DNA of 64,000 nucleotides from Polytrichum commune (Eukaryota; Streptophyta; Polytrichopsida; Polytrichales; Polytrichaceae): positions 24,849,501-24,913,500 of the forward strand of contig OX485805.1 in assembly GCA_950295325.1 (NCBI GenBank), given 5' to 3'. The notes under the pieces were generated by a model. That model did no database searches. It was not told the DNA's origin and saw nothing but the letters and a program-made list of their open reading frames with translations. Shown here piece by piece: positions 23,096-33,890 of the stretch (its first letter is position 1; each line of letters opens with the position of its first letter). Position numbers and translations under genes: made by a program.

Positions 23096-23285
23096 AACGA
23101 AAGTCTTTATCCATAAGAAACGAGCAACACAAGCCTCCCACACAACAATGATGCAATGGAGCCTCTTGCCACAAGAAATGAACGAGATGAAAGAAAAAAA
23201 AATCTATTGAACCATCTTTAGCATGAGACGGAGTTGTCGGTTCCTAGTGTACTATAATTAGGTGACTAGGCATGGGCAAGGTAGG

Positions 23286-23935
23286 GTGAGTTTCCATGTA
23301 GGCCACTCGCCCACCAGATTCTACTGTGAACAAGGACTAACCCGCCCAAATGTAGAGGGATTCTGGTGGGGTAGGGTTCGTATGTGCCAACTAGCTACTC
23401 CCATCTTCTCAAATCCGGGCCCACCTACTTAACCTCCTCCTCCCGGTTATCAAGGATCAAGTTCTAGACCATCATTGACACTCTCGAGTTTATAACCAAT
23501 CTTGATCGTTCGGTGACTGGCACTTGTAGGTTAAAGATTATTTAGTGGGCTCATAGAAGTCTGCTACAATGCTCATGAAGTTTTTGGGCATAGTCGGTCA
23601 AGATCGTAGTGATTCTAAATCCAATTGGTTACATGTTGACATCTTCCGGATTTGCTTTATTCATTTGAGGTATATTCTATAGATTCCTTTAAAATGATTG
23701 GTAAATTTCCTAAAGTCTTGAACTTCAACCGGTTATTTCTTGAACTCGATTGGTTCATCTGCAACTAACCACCGGTTCTTTCCGGACATAGGTATGCTAG
23801 CCCGTGTCCACGGCCCTCGACATTCTAGCGGATCATCAAAATGTGGTTGGATGGTGGGTTGTGTTGAACTACATGGCAAACACCTTCGACCCACTATTAT
23901 CTAGAATGTAGTGGGCAAGCTACTTACATGGAAAG
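23286..23935. repeat. Foldback MITE split by an insertion
   Basis: The left half, AGTTTCCATGTAGGCCACTC GCCCACCAGATTCTACTG (23290-23330), and a right half of the same family (TAGTGGGCAAGCTACTTACATGGAAA, 23908-23934) are separated by about 570 bases that include copy b of the 215-bp repeat. Confidence 0.55.
23577..23788 (+). repeat. 215-bp AACCGGTT-rich repeat, copy b
   Basis: One of the most complete copies. It ends CCGGTTCTTTCCGGACA, the inverse of the TGTCCGG seen at the start of other copies. Confidence 0.85.
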
Positions 23936-23940
23936 GGTTT

Positions 23941-24049
23941 AGTTTCCATGTGAGCCACTCGCCCACCAGAGTCTACTAGAAACGTAGATTCACCTAGTGA
24001 AATCTACATTTGCATTAGAATATGGTGGGTGAGTGGTCTACATGGAAGT
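23941..24049. repeat. Foldback MITE, 109 bp
   Basis: Nearly palindromic: AGTTTCCATGTGAGCCACTC on the left mirrors GAGTGGTCTACATGGAAGTC on the right, with inner arms around GTAGATT and AATCTAC. It would fold into one long hairpin if transcribed. Confidence 0.85.
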
Positions 24050-24224
24050 CATCCCAAACTCACCCTTGGTGGGCAATGAGTTGTTGCTAGCGCACCACTT
24101 GGCATTTGTGGGTTGGTGGGTCACACTAAGTACCACCATAGGGTGTTGTTTGGTGCAACGAAATAAATAAATAACATATCTATATGTATATATTTGAAAG
24201 AAATTTCCACTTGTTGTAGCCACA

Positions 24225-24525
24225 TTGGTCAAGACAATGCTTTATCTAAACTATTATAAAATACTCATATCAAATCATCACACTAATTTAGGTTTCATTT
24301 TATAATGACAAAGACACTTTCAAATAGTAGGTCACAAAAATTATAACCTCAATGTTAATGAGGGTTTTGTAATGTTTTTGACCTCCAAGTTAATTACATG
24401 CTTTATTGATGGTTTCACTTCCGGAATGAAATCCCAATCAATTGCTCATTTACTAATTGGAAGCGAATATATATATGTGTGTGTGTGTGTGTGGGATTCT
24501 AGACTTGGAAAGTGAAGTACACTCA
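24225..24525. mobile_element. Older long-TIR foldback element, left part
   Basis: Sequence such as CAAGTTAATTACATGCTTTA and GAAGTGAAGTACACTCA matches the right arm of the element at 25626-26650 (26325-26470). It is more diverged and contains a (GT)n run near 24475-24495. It is cut at 24525 by the insertion of the next element; only about one arm remains. Confidence 0.75.
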
Positions 24526-25115
24526 GGGCCGGTTTACACTATGGACCATATAGTCGGACATGGAAGATGGCCTTTGTCAATGGTCTGAGTTCATGGTCCA
24601 ACTTCCATGGTCCAACTTCATAAAAAAATAGTTTTGAGAGCCTTGGGCCCCTCACTAGGTGTAAACCGAATGTGGACCAAGAAGAATGACCACGCACCAA
24701 GAAGTGAAGGTGCTGATTTTTTTAATACATGCTCAAAAAGGGCAATTTTGAAAAAAAGAAGTAAATTTGATCATTCCTTGTCTTCTCTTGGGCTTCACTT
24801 GTCTTCACTTCTTGTTAAATGTGTCGAAAATGTGGCTTGCAAATCTTCTCAGAACAATTTTTACAAAAAAAAAAATGAGCAATTTAATTTGTACATGTGA
24901 CATGTACCTTGTGTTGTCACTACACTAAATAGGATATTTAGTGTTTGATTATATTTAATGTTGTTACCACCCTACCTTGCTCAACACTAATTTTCAATTC
25001 TTTGATAATTAGTGTTAGAAGATTTCCCATTGCACTTCTTTTGACTACCCTGATCTACAGTCACTAAACCACTACAGATTTTTCTTTTTTGTTTCGCAAC
25101 TCCATTTGTTAAATA

Positions 25116-25188
25116 TTTTGGGGTGTGTAATATACCGTTGGAAAGGTATTTTCAATGCCTTTCCAACGGTATATTACAAGCCCCAAAA
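25116..25188. repeat. Hairpin with 31-bp arms
   Basis: Arms 25116-25146 and 25158-25188 are inverted copies (TTTTGGGGTGTGTAATATAC and its complement with about two mismatches) around an 11-base loop. It lies inside the PIF-like element. Confidence 0.85.
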
Positions 25189-25625
25189 TTTCAAACGTTG
25201 CATTTGGTAGACCAAAAAAACAAATCTGCACTTGAATTATTGAGTTCTAGATGTCCCACGTTGTTTGGTGAAACACGTGTGAGCCGGTTTAAGGGGTAGG
25301 GCAAGGTAGAGTTGATAAGTCTCATGGGCTATGGCATACTTAAGGCACATGGAGGGTAGATTCATTAAACAATTATTGAAATGGTATTTCTCCGATATGG
25401 GCCCTTGCCTTTTCCTACCAGACAACCTCTCCTTGCCTCTCTCACCGCAAAACCCGGTGGACCATGTCAGTGCATTTATTAGGCCTTCAAAATTATATTT
25501 TGGGGACCTCGACCTCCATGCTCCCTCTGCCATTTTTTCCTTAGTGTAAACCGAAGTTGTCCCGGGAGAACTTCAACAGCCAATCAGCTGCCTTGCAGAG
25601 CCCTGGTCCAACTTCATGGTCCATA

Positions 25626-26650
25626 GGGGGGACGTTAAATACCCCCAACGAACTTTTCGGAGTGTCAGAGTCGGGATGGGGCAGCCGCCCGGCCAGAAAA
25701 TCTGAAATTTTTGGACCCGACCGAAAACTGCTGCCCGCCCGCCCGATTTCGAAAAAACCATTGCCCTTGCATTCTTGAAGGCCACTTACTCACAAATCCC
25801 ATATTGAGTGCACTTCACCTTCAAGAGCCAAAATCCAATATATATGTTCACTTTCATTGAGTAAATAAGCAATTGACTAGGGTTTCATTATCAAAGTGAA
25901 ACCGTCAATAAAACATGTAATTAACTTGGAAGTCAAAAATATTACAAAACCCACATAAAACTAAGGTTATAATTTTCGTGACTCACAATTTGAAATTGTC
26001 TTTGTCATTCTAAAATGACACTTAAATTTAGGGTGTTGATTTAGTATGTGTATTTCATAATATTTTAGGTAATGCCGTCTACTTTCACAAGTATTCATAC
26101 GCATACATTAATATCAAGTGGGATTAAATATAATTAAGTCTAATTAATCTTCATTAATCCCAAATAAATCAGAAACTATGCTTAACAAATTAAGTAAACC
26201 TAATTGATTATAAAATGTGCTTACTGTACTTAATTAATTATTGGAACTAATTCCAGTGATTTAATTCTAATAAATAATTTCTGGAATCAATTCCAGTGAG
26301 TTAATTATAATAATTAATATCTGGAATTTTGTAATATTTTTGACTTCCAAGTTAATTACATGTTTTATTGACGGTTTCACTTTGATAATGAAACCCTAGT
26401 CAATTGCTTATTTACTCAATGGAAGTGAACATATATATTGGATTTTGGCCCTTGAAGGTGACGTGCACTCAATATGGGATTTGTGAGTAAGTGGCCTTCA
26501 AGAATACAAGGGCAATGGTTTTTTCGAAATCGGGCGGGCGGGCAGCAGTTTTCGGTCGGGTCCAAAAATTTCAGATTTTCTGGCCGGGCGGCTGCCCCAG
26601 CCCGACTCTGACACTCCGAAAAGTTCGTGGGGGGGTATTTAACGTCCCCC
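25626..26650. mobile_element. Young foldback element with about 330-bp inverted arms
   Basis: The left arm (25626 to about 25955) starts GGGGGGACGTTAAATACCCC. The right arm (about 26322-26650) is its complement over nearly the full length, with few differences. GGTCCATA flanks both sides (25618-25625 and 26651-26658), an 8-base duplication that splits the right TIR of the PIF-like element. Long TIRs with an 8-base duplication fit a non-autonomous Mutator-like element. No transposase frame. Confidence 0.9.
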
Positions 26651-26949
26651 GGTCCATAGTGTAAACCAGCCCTCAATACACGCAAGAAATGGGGACACTG
26701 TGATAAAAGCTGAGGAGAAAGCAGTTCCCTACTTGATTGTCGGCTTCAGTTGGGAAGTGCAGACAGAGAAATTGCCCATGGGACAGGAAGTCGCCATTCT
26801 AAACTACATTTCTGGAGGTATGGGTACTGTAGGAACTTAGTGAGGGGCATGTGAGGAGAAGATGAGATGGGATGTTTTTTTGGGGAAATCGAGGTTCATG
26901 GGCATCTCCGTAGTAACTTAATGTACGTATGCTGCTGGGATGATGCCAG

Positions 26950-27152
26950 TGTCTGGGGAGATTTTTGGGCATCCTCGGTTGAGATCTCAGTGTTTTCCAA
27001 GTCCAACTGGTTCCACGTTGACAACTTTCAGTTTTTCTTTGTTGAATTTGGGTACATTCTATACATTCCTCTAACATGATCAGTAAATTACCTGAAGCCT
27101 TGAAATTCCACCACTTATTTCTACAAACTCAACCGGTTGATCTGTAACTAAC
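26950..27152 (+). repeat. 215-bp AACCGGTT-rich repeat, copy c
   Basis: Starts TGTCTGGGGAGATTTTTGGG and ends CCGGTTGATCTGTAACTAAC; the 3' terminal part is missing. Confidence 0.85.
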
Positions 27153-27905
27153 AGAGAAGTTCATATGCAAATTACTCAGCCTGTTGGTTCCATTTTGTGG
27201 GACCGTGTATCTGGCTAGAATGATTCTCCTTTAAGTATGGGTTTTCGACAAGCAACTATGAACATGGAGTTTTATTAAATTAGAGCCTCTTTCTTTATAA
27301 AGAGACCATCATCTAGCTACTTAATAATGCTATGATTCCATGGTATGATGGTACACTAAGTCACGATATAATATTAAGGTAGATGGGTCTTATTTGGTTA
27401 CTCTTGGTTGTTTGCTACCTTATACTACTCAAGATCGTGAGGCTGAAATTTATTTGCATCCACAAATGCATATGTAGAAGTTAGGGTTAATCCCTAGAAA
27501 TTTTGGAGTCAATCTCAAATTGCCATGGATTATTAGAGTCCACTAACATTGAACCATAAGAAGACCACGTTGATCCCTCCAATCTATGTAAACTTTGATC
27601 AAACAAGTAATCCGATTTATGTTCAATTCATGTCTTTTTGGTGTCCCTTCTTAGATATGCATCTAACAACCCCACCACTCAAATATAAGTGCCCGACTAA
27701 GGTAAGTAACCAAATTAGGCCGGCTTATCTCAAAGCACTTTTATGCAAGTCCCATCATGCAATGTTGTAGCTTGACTCCGGGTTTATGCTTATCTCACTC
27801 GATATTTAACCCCTAAGTGAAGGAGGCCTCCTGGCGAGTCGAAGCAAAAAAAACTCCAGTATGCAACAAAGGGACCATTATGAGGGATCAAACTGTTTGG
27901 ACCTA

Positions 27906-28124
27906 TGTCTAGGAAAAACCGGCGGTTAGTTACAAATGAACTGGTTGAGTTTGAAGAATAACCAGTTAAAGCTGGAAACTTCAAGAGAATTACTAATCAT
28001 TTTAAAAGAATCTATGGAATATATCTCAAATGAATAAAGCAAAACCGAAAGATGTCAACATGAAACCGGTTGGATTTAGAATCACTAGCATCTTGACCGA
28101 GTATGCCCAAAAACTTCCCAGGCA
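27906..28124 (-). repeat. 215-bp AACCGGTT-rich repeat, copy d
   Basis: Nearly complete minus-strand copy: on the minus strand it starts near TGCCTGGGAAGTTTTTGGGC and ends CCGGTTTTTCCTAGACA. Confidence 0.85.
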
Positions 28125-29399
28125 CTGGTTTGGACGTGTTTGCATACTTACAAGATGTGCCTGCTGCCAGTGTTAAATTGAAAGCCATCCAGATAATATA
28201 TAGCATGACTTTAATAAGGAAATGGCTGGAGACAGAAGAAGCTGAGAAGAAAACGCTGGCTTCCCTGTTGGCCCTAACTTAGGTTCAGTCAGGGAGTGCC
28301 GTGTAGACAGAGAAAGTGTCCATGGTACGCTAAGTTGCCATTATTAATTGATTTCATGAGGGTATGAGGATGCGGCAAGTGAGATAAAGATGACATCGGA
28401 CTTCTGGGGATTTGAGGTTCTTGGTTATCTCAAAGCCTTGTTCACGTGGGTCCCAAGTCCCAAGTCATGAGTCACTTGAGGTCGGTCCGTGCAACCTCAG
28501 CAAGGAAGTTGGGATTCTTCACATCACACGGGTTCCAATTCCTAACTCCCAAGTATGATGTGGATGCTTACATGGCAACATTGTTGGGAGGTGAGGCTTA
28601 AGACTTGTGTTGAGAGTTGGGTTAATAGAGATGGGGTGTATGTTTCAGTGTAAAGCTAAGAATGGACACCAAAAAAACACTTGTTTTAAAGAGTTTAAGT
28701 TATGCGCTCAAAATTTGTAATCATTCTACTCAACAGAAGTTGAGTAAGATTTTTAATTGAGAAAGAGAATCTTCACATTCATAATGAATCATATATTCAT
28801 GTCATTATAAGCATATATATGAGTCAGGGGGCAATTATCATGCGTCTTTAGAAAGTTTGTAAAACAATCTACCATGGTGGTAGATTTGCATGATTCTTTC
28901 ACCAACACAAGATGGTTGCTTAGGACTTGTATGATGATAATGTATGAATAACTACAAACATTATGAAGGTCCACTTACTTGACATTTGCAGACACACAAA
29001 AACTCAACCTCGCAAATCCAAGTAGTATCTATAAGGTAACAAAGAACATAAAGCAACCAAACAAATAAGGCCCATCTAAGGTAGGGAAGTCTTAAGTGGT
29101 TACTTTTTCCCAAAGAGACCCCGTCTCCTAGGATATGGAACACGCAAATAGTACGAGATGGTCAGCAAATCCAAATTGATGCTATAGACACTTTCTTGAC
29201 AATTTTTCGAGCTCGTATGAACATCTTATTTATTATCAAAGTGAAGATTCTCATGCTCATTAAACAGTCATACGGGTCCCCCCCAAATAAGTTGATCATC
29301 AAGTCTAGAATGGTTATCATTTTTGAGCACATAGTCCAATGTTTTAAAAACGTGTCCTTTTGGTATATGCTCTTGGAGCTACACCAAATTACATACCAC

Positions 29400-29690
29400 T
29401 CAAATAGAGTAGAGGCCCCCACAACCAATCACTTAAGAGACTTTGTGCAAGATCAAGAGAAGTATAAGGTACGTTGTCCAAATTTCTCATGTGTAGGAAA
29501 ATAGCAATCAAGAGGACTGCAAAATTTTCAATAATTTTATTCCTTATATTGAAATTATTGTGAATTCTTGAAGCCAAAAATTGGCCCAAACATATTACCA
29601 ATGCCTAGAGTATACCATGATAACTGCTCATTCGCCCTCACTTTAGCACTCAAAATCAGAATATATGTTGTGGCGTTATTAATTCCGACC
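29400..29690 (+). repeat. Dispersed repeat R2, copy 2
   Basis: Matches 5385-5690 from GAGTAGAGGC through the CACAACC, TTGGCCCAAACATATTACCA and CACTTTAGCACTCAAAA landmarks. Copy 2 is more diverged. Confidence 0.7.
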
Positions 29691-29843
29691 TAATTGAAAT
29701 CCACTCCTAGCTTGATCGAAACTCAATCCAACCTAATCAAAATTCCGGTACACTATAGATTGTTGATTGGGAATAGGCCCATCTACTATATAGGTATTCT
29801 AATAATAAAAGAAATCAAACACAGGTTGTCTACCTTACCATGC

Positions 29844-32800
29844 ATGAGTTTCTCATCTGCATCGTCACTCACTCGGAATTTTTGTTTTATTTTCTGGGCG
29901 ATTGTAATTGTTTTTGGTTTAAATAGGAATGGTTCCTTTTTGCCTAACCTACAATTCTACACACCAAGTAATATTTCCCACCACCATGTCTCATCAGTGC
30001 CACGTCTTGCCTTGACACAACAATACCGGCACAGAATTGCAGAATGTAGAAAGGGAAGCTGTGGGAGTCTTCTTCTTCCTCCTAGTGCCAAAGAAAAATT
30101 GAGGAATTCCAGAGTTGGATATTCTGTTGAGTGGAGACATGGAGGAGGAATTAGAGCAATGAAGGACGGTGGTCAAAATGGAGGTCAGAATTCCAGCTCT
30201 TCAATTTTTGGAGATGTGGTGCTCGATTGTGGTGATGGCGAGGAGGGGGAGGAGGAGGAAAAGGAGGTTGCATGGGGCATCGATATACAGGACGAAGATG
30301 TCCAAATGCTGGCCAATTTCAAAAGCTTGTAAGTGTCAATTGGAACTGAATATGAATCTTGTAGCTGAAGTTTCTCCTTCAGAGCAGAATGTAAATGTGT
30401 CAGTCTGTGGTATTCAATTCCATAGCTGCCAATTTTCTCATTTTGGTCAGCAATTGTGTTGAACATTTGCGACATGGCCGATTCAATCGGGGTTCAAGTG
30501 CTTCAAGAAATACCAATGAGCTGCATTCTCCTTGTTCTTGTTGGTTGGGTTGGTCCAATCTGTTAGATTTGAAGTCTTTTTTGTATAGGTCCTAATTTGC
30601 TCATTTTGGTCACCAAATTGTGTACAACATTGCGACATGGTGGCTTCAATCAGGGTTTTATGTGCTCAAAGAAATACTGATGAGCTGCATTGTTGTTGGG
30701 TTTGTCCAATCTGTTGGAATTGGGGTAGTTTCCATAGCTGCTAACATATTTTTTCTTCTCATTTTTGGTTTCTCATATTGGTCAGCAAATTGTTGAGAAC
30801 TTTGCAACAGGGCGGCTTCCCATCAGGGTTTATAGAACTACGGATGAGCTGAATTCTTGTTCTTGTGGGGTTTTTTCCATAGCTGCTAATTTTCTCATTT
30901 TGGTCAGCAAATTGTGTTGAACATTGCGACGGGGGACTTTCATCAGGGTTTAAACACTGATGAGCTCCAATTTTTTTGTTCTCCTTCCGTTTGTCCAGCC
31001 TGCTATAGTTTTAGGTTTTCTCCATAGCTCCCAATTATCTCATTAGGTCAGAGAATTGTCCAGAACATTGCAACATGGTAGCTTCCATCATCGTTCAAGC
31101 ACTCACAGAAATACAAATGAGCTCCATTTTTTCTTCTTCTTGTTCGGTTCATCCAACCTGCTAACCTGAGTTGTAAGGTTTTCTTTTTCCAACTTATAAT
31201 TACGACTGGCTCATCAAATCCCATCAGTTACAACTTTGTGCAGGTGTTGGAAGTGGCAAGAAAGGCAGACCACCCGCTTGCAGGCACAAAAATTCTTCTT
31301 CTGGATAAGCCGGGCAACATTCACATCGCGTACCGGCCATAAAAAGCGATCACAAACTCATACTACGATCTGTTGGCGTGTCTTCCTCCCCTCCTCCCAG
31401 GTGGTCCGATTGGAATCCTCGGTCTCGGAGCGGGCACCGCTGCAAGAATCATTCACCATTTTTGGCCACAAATTGATTTGCACGGTTGGGAACTCGACCC
31501 TGCCGGTGTAATGGTTGCCAGGCACTTCTTCAACCTTTCTGAGCATGAAGAAGGTGGGATATCTCTGCAGAGGAAAAGGGTATCCGCTTTTGGTGCCATA
31601 AATCGTGAATGCAATGAGGATGATGATGATGATGCTGCCAATTGTGAGGAGAACGGTCGCTTGAATTCAGGTACAGTACAAACAAGTCACTTAATCTTTT
31701 GCAACATTTATGTTTCCCAGATGTAGCTATTGGAAATTGTCTCTCACCTCCTCAAGCTTGATCACGAAATTGCATGTACGGTTGTACTCTGTACGTCATG
31801 AAGTGCTCACATCTCAACATACAATTCCGCCAGTTCGATCACTTCAAAATCATACGTTTGAGTTATCCTTCAACTCTCAATGCGACTTTTCTTTGTTTTG
31901 CAGTTGGTCCCCTCTAATTTTCTTTATGCTTGTTTTGCATGCAGAATCAATGGTTTCTTGCCACTTGTGGTGCATGCTTGGAAGGTAGTGTTTGAACTTG
32001 ATGAAGAGCAGCCTATTTCAGTTGATTGAAGTCCTAGCCAAATATGGGTTTCAACCCTCAATGAACCAATGTAGAATGTACTTCATTCAAATCTCCACAC
32101 TACCTCCAGGCATGCACTGAAAACTTAGCAGACATGGAAGGTGTTGTAATGCAAATCAACCAACTTCCCACCAAAAAGTCATGCTGAGTTAGAGGATAAC
32201 TCTGCTATGCTCGCAACTTCCACCAATCTATAGTAATCTATAATTCTTGCCAACCATATCAAGTTTCTCCAAGTTTCTCTCGTCAACAATGAGCTTTGTG
32301 ATTACGATGAATGTTCGAAGCGTTTAACTTCTAAAGTCAACATGGAAGTACCCAAAAGGATTATTTTGGGATCCTTTTGATGGTCACTGCCTCACAAATT
32401 CTCTTTCTTTCATGATGGATATTTCTCAAGAAACCCTTGGAAATTATTATTTTTCAAATAAATAAATGAACATTTCAAAACATATTCTAGAATTTGCTTT
32501 GGCAGCCCTCAAGGTTAATAAACATTGGAATTGCATTGCAGAAGACACCAAACAGTTTGGGAGACTTGTTGTGGACATTGGCAACGCCCTTGCTTCCGGT
32601 GCAATGCTAGAGGGTGGTTTTGCAGACCTTATAGTCAATATATTTTCAGATGGGGCCATGATTCCTGCACTCAATTGCCCGAAACATGGCAGCATTTATA
32701 AGCGCGGTTGCCTCCTGGAGGTTAGCAATAAGCAACCCAGCCACGCACCGAAATTGTTTTTTGCAGTCGTTAAAATTAGAGTGGTCTTCATGACTTCCCA

Positions 32801-33290
32801 TGTAGCACCAAGAGTCATTTGGCACCTTCTCTAGTTGCCACCCAGCGATTGCACAGTATTTAATGTGGGTCATTGATAGCTGAGTGTGGGCCACATTAAA
32901 TCAGATGTTTAGTATAGTGCTAATGAACCAAGTTCCGATAGGGGATCGGCAAACAAAAATCTATCGAGGCATATCTGTGCATTCGTGCAACTTAACAATG
33001 GTTAACGCACCCTGTGCACAGGCCGCATAATGGTGAACTGTGGAGGCTCGTGTGTCGAAGCGATGGGTAAGTTTGCCAAGGACAGCGAACTCACCATGGA
33101 GGAGACAATTGCAGCAGTTAGTGAAATTTTCCCTAACAATTTGTCACGAAGAAAGCTCCGGGGCACAGGAACAGCTCAGTAGCCCTCACTAGTCCATTAC
33201 CCAACATGGAAGCGTGGGAGCAAACCCTACCTGAGGGCTTCTTTGAACGAAGGTGCACAAAACTGGTTTCCAGTGCTCGAGTGGTTTTTT
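29844..33290 (+). pseudogene. Spermidine-synthase-like SAM-dependent protein, four exons, broken
   Basis: Exon 1 runs from MSFSSASSL (29844; a Met at 29694 is also in frame) to donor GTAAGT at 30329 (VQMLANFKS). Exon 2 is 31230-31670 (YNFVQVLEVARKADHPLAG, LLLDKPGNIHIAYRP, GPIGILGLGAGTAARIIHHF, LHGWELDPAGVMVARHFF). Exon 3 is 32481-32720 (GRLVVDIGNALASGAML, EGGFADLIVNIFSDGAMIPAL). Exon 4 starts at 33022 (GRIMVNCGGSCVEAM, LTMEETIAAVSEIFP). GLGAGTAAR is the SAM-binding glycine motif and ELDP the acidic loop of the spermidine synthase fold. Lesions: TAA at 31340-31342 where family members have Tyr; a frame slip near 32680 plus a TAA before ARLPPG; and a one-base insertion near 33178, after which VALTSPLPNMEAWEQTLPEG continues in another frame. 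Splice sites remain. The true substrate is unknown. Confidence 0.8.
30420..31110. repeat. Degenerate tandem repeat in intron 1, five units
   Basis: Units near 30420, 30590, 30730, 30880 and 31020 share CATAGCTGCTAATTTTCTC, ATTTTGGTCAGCAAATTGTG, ACATTGCGACATGG and ATCAGGGTTT. Spacing is about 140-170 bases. They lie entirely in the 901-base intron 1 of the SAM-dependent pseudogene. Confidence 0.8.
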
Positions 33291-33890
33291 TAATTCTGTT
33301 TGGAACAGATTTAACTGTGTTCACATCGATTCATTCATTCATTCATTCAGCGATTTCAACGAAAAAGCATCCAGCCAATAGCTTGAGCGGTTGCGACCCA
33401 TCTCCACCTTGCCCACTATGGTCCACCCAATCATTGTGGGGTCACCGGGTCAAGTGGTCATGTTAAAAACATTGTGGGTATCGAGGGGCTCTAGGAGGGG
33501 CAGTCAAGTTGCCCCCATTATGGCCATTAGAAGGAGTCCACCTCTCAAATTGAGGCAGTAGTCTGCGAATTTGCCTGATTATGGCTGTTAGAGAGCTTTC
33601 ATCTCTTAATTGAGGCAGCCGTCTGGAAAGTTGGCCCGATTTTGGCTGTTACAAACAATCCACCTCTTAATTGAGGCACTAGCTGTGGACGAAGAGACTC
33701 CATAATCTATGCTAGTGCTGGAAAACCTAGGTGTTATCATCCTCCTTTTTTTTCTTTTTTCTCTTTCTTTTCTGTCTCAACGAGGGCTCCATACACACGA
33801 GTTCAACTGCTGCTTTCTTGCATAAGCAATTCTGTGGAGCCTCCCATGGTGTATTTGACCAGATGCTCATGTTGAACTCACACAAGGAGT
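33291..33890. other. Space between the two convergent pseudogenes
   Basis: Contains a short tandem repeat at 33499-33678 (units of 57-61 bases starting GGCAGTC, GGCAGTAG, GGCAGCCG) and a T/C-rich tract at about 33745-33775. No gene. Confidence 0.5.
33499..33678. repeat. 57-61 bp tandem repeat, three units
   Basis: Each unit starts GGCAG, contains TTATGGCTGTTA or a variant and ends CACCTCTTAATTGA or a variant. Confidence 0.85.

Larger units (their letters stand above)
24526..26672. mobile_element. PIF/Harbinger-like element (itself interrupted)
   Basis: The left end GGGCCGGTTTACACTATGGAC is mirrored by GTCC...ATAGTGTAAACCAGCCC on the right, and TCA flanks both sides (24523-24525 and 26673-26675). 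Removing the inner insertion (25626-26650 plus one 8-base duplication) leaves about 1.1 kb without a transposase frame. A relative with the same termini and TTA duplications is at 58975-59466. Confidence 0.8.
26673..29690. other. Gene-free stretch with dispersed repeats
   Basis: Holds copies c and d of the 215-bp repeat, a diverged repeat (27560-27680 and 29210-29410, related to 51560-51780) and an R2 copy near 29400-29690. No gene recognised. Confidence 0.45.
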
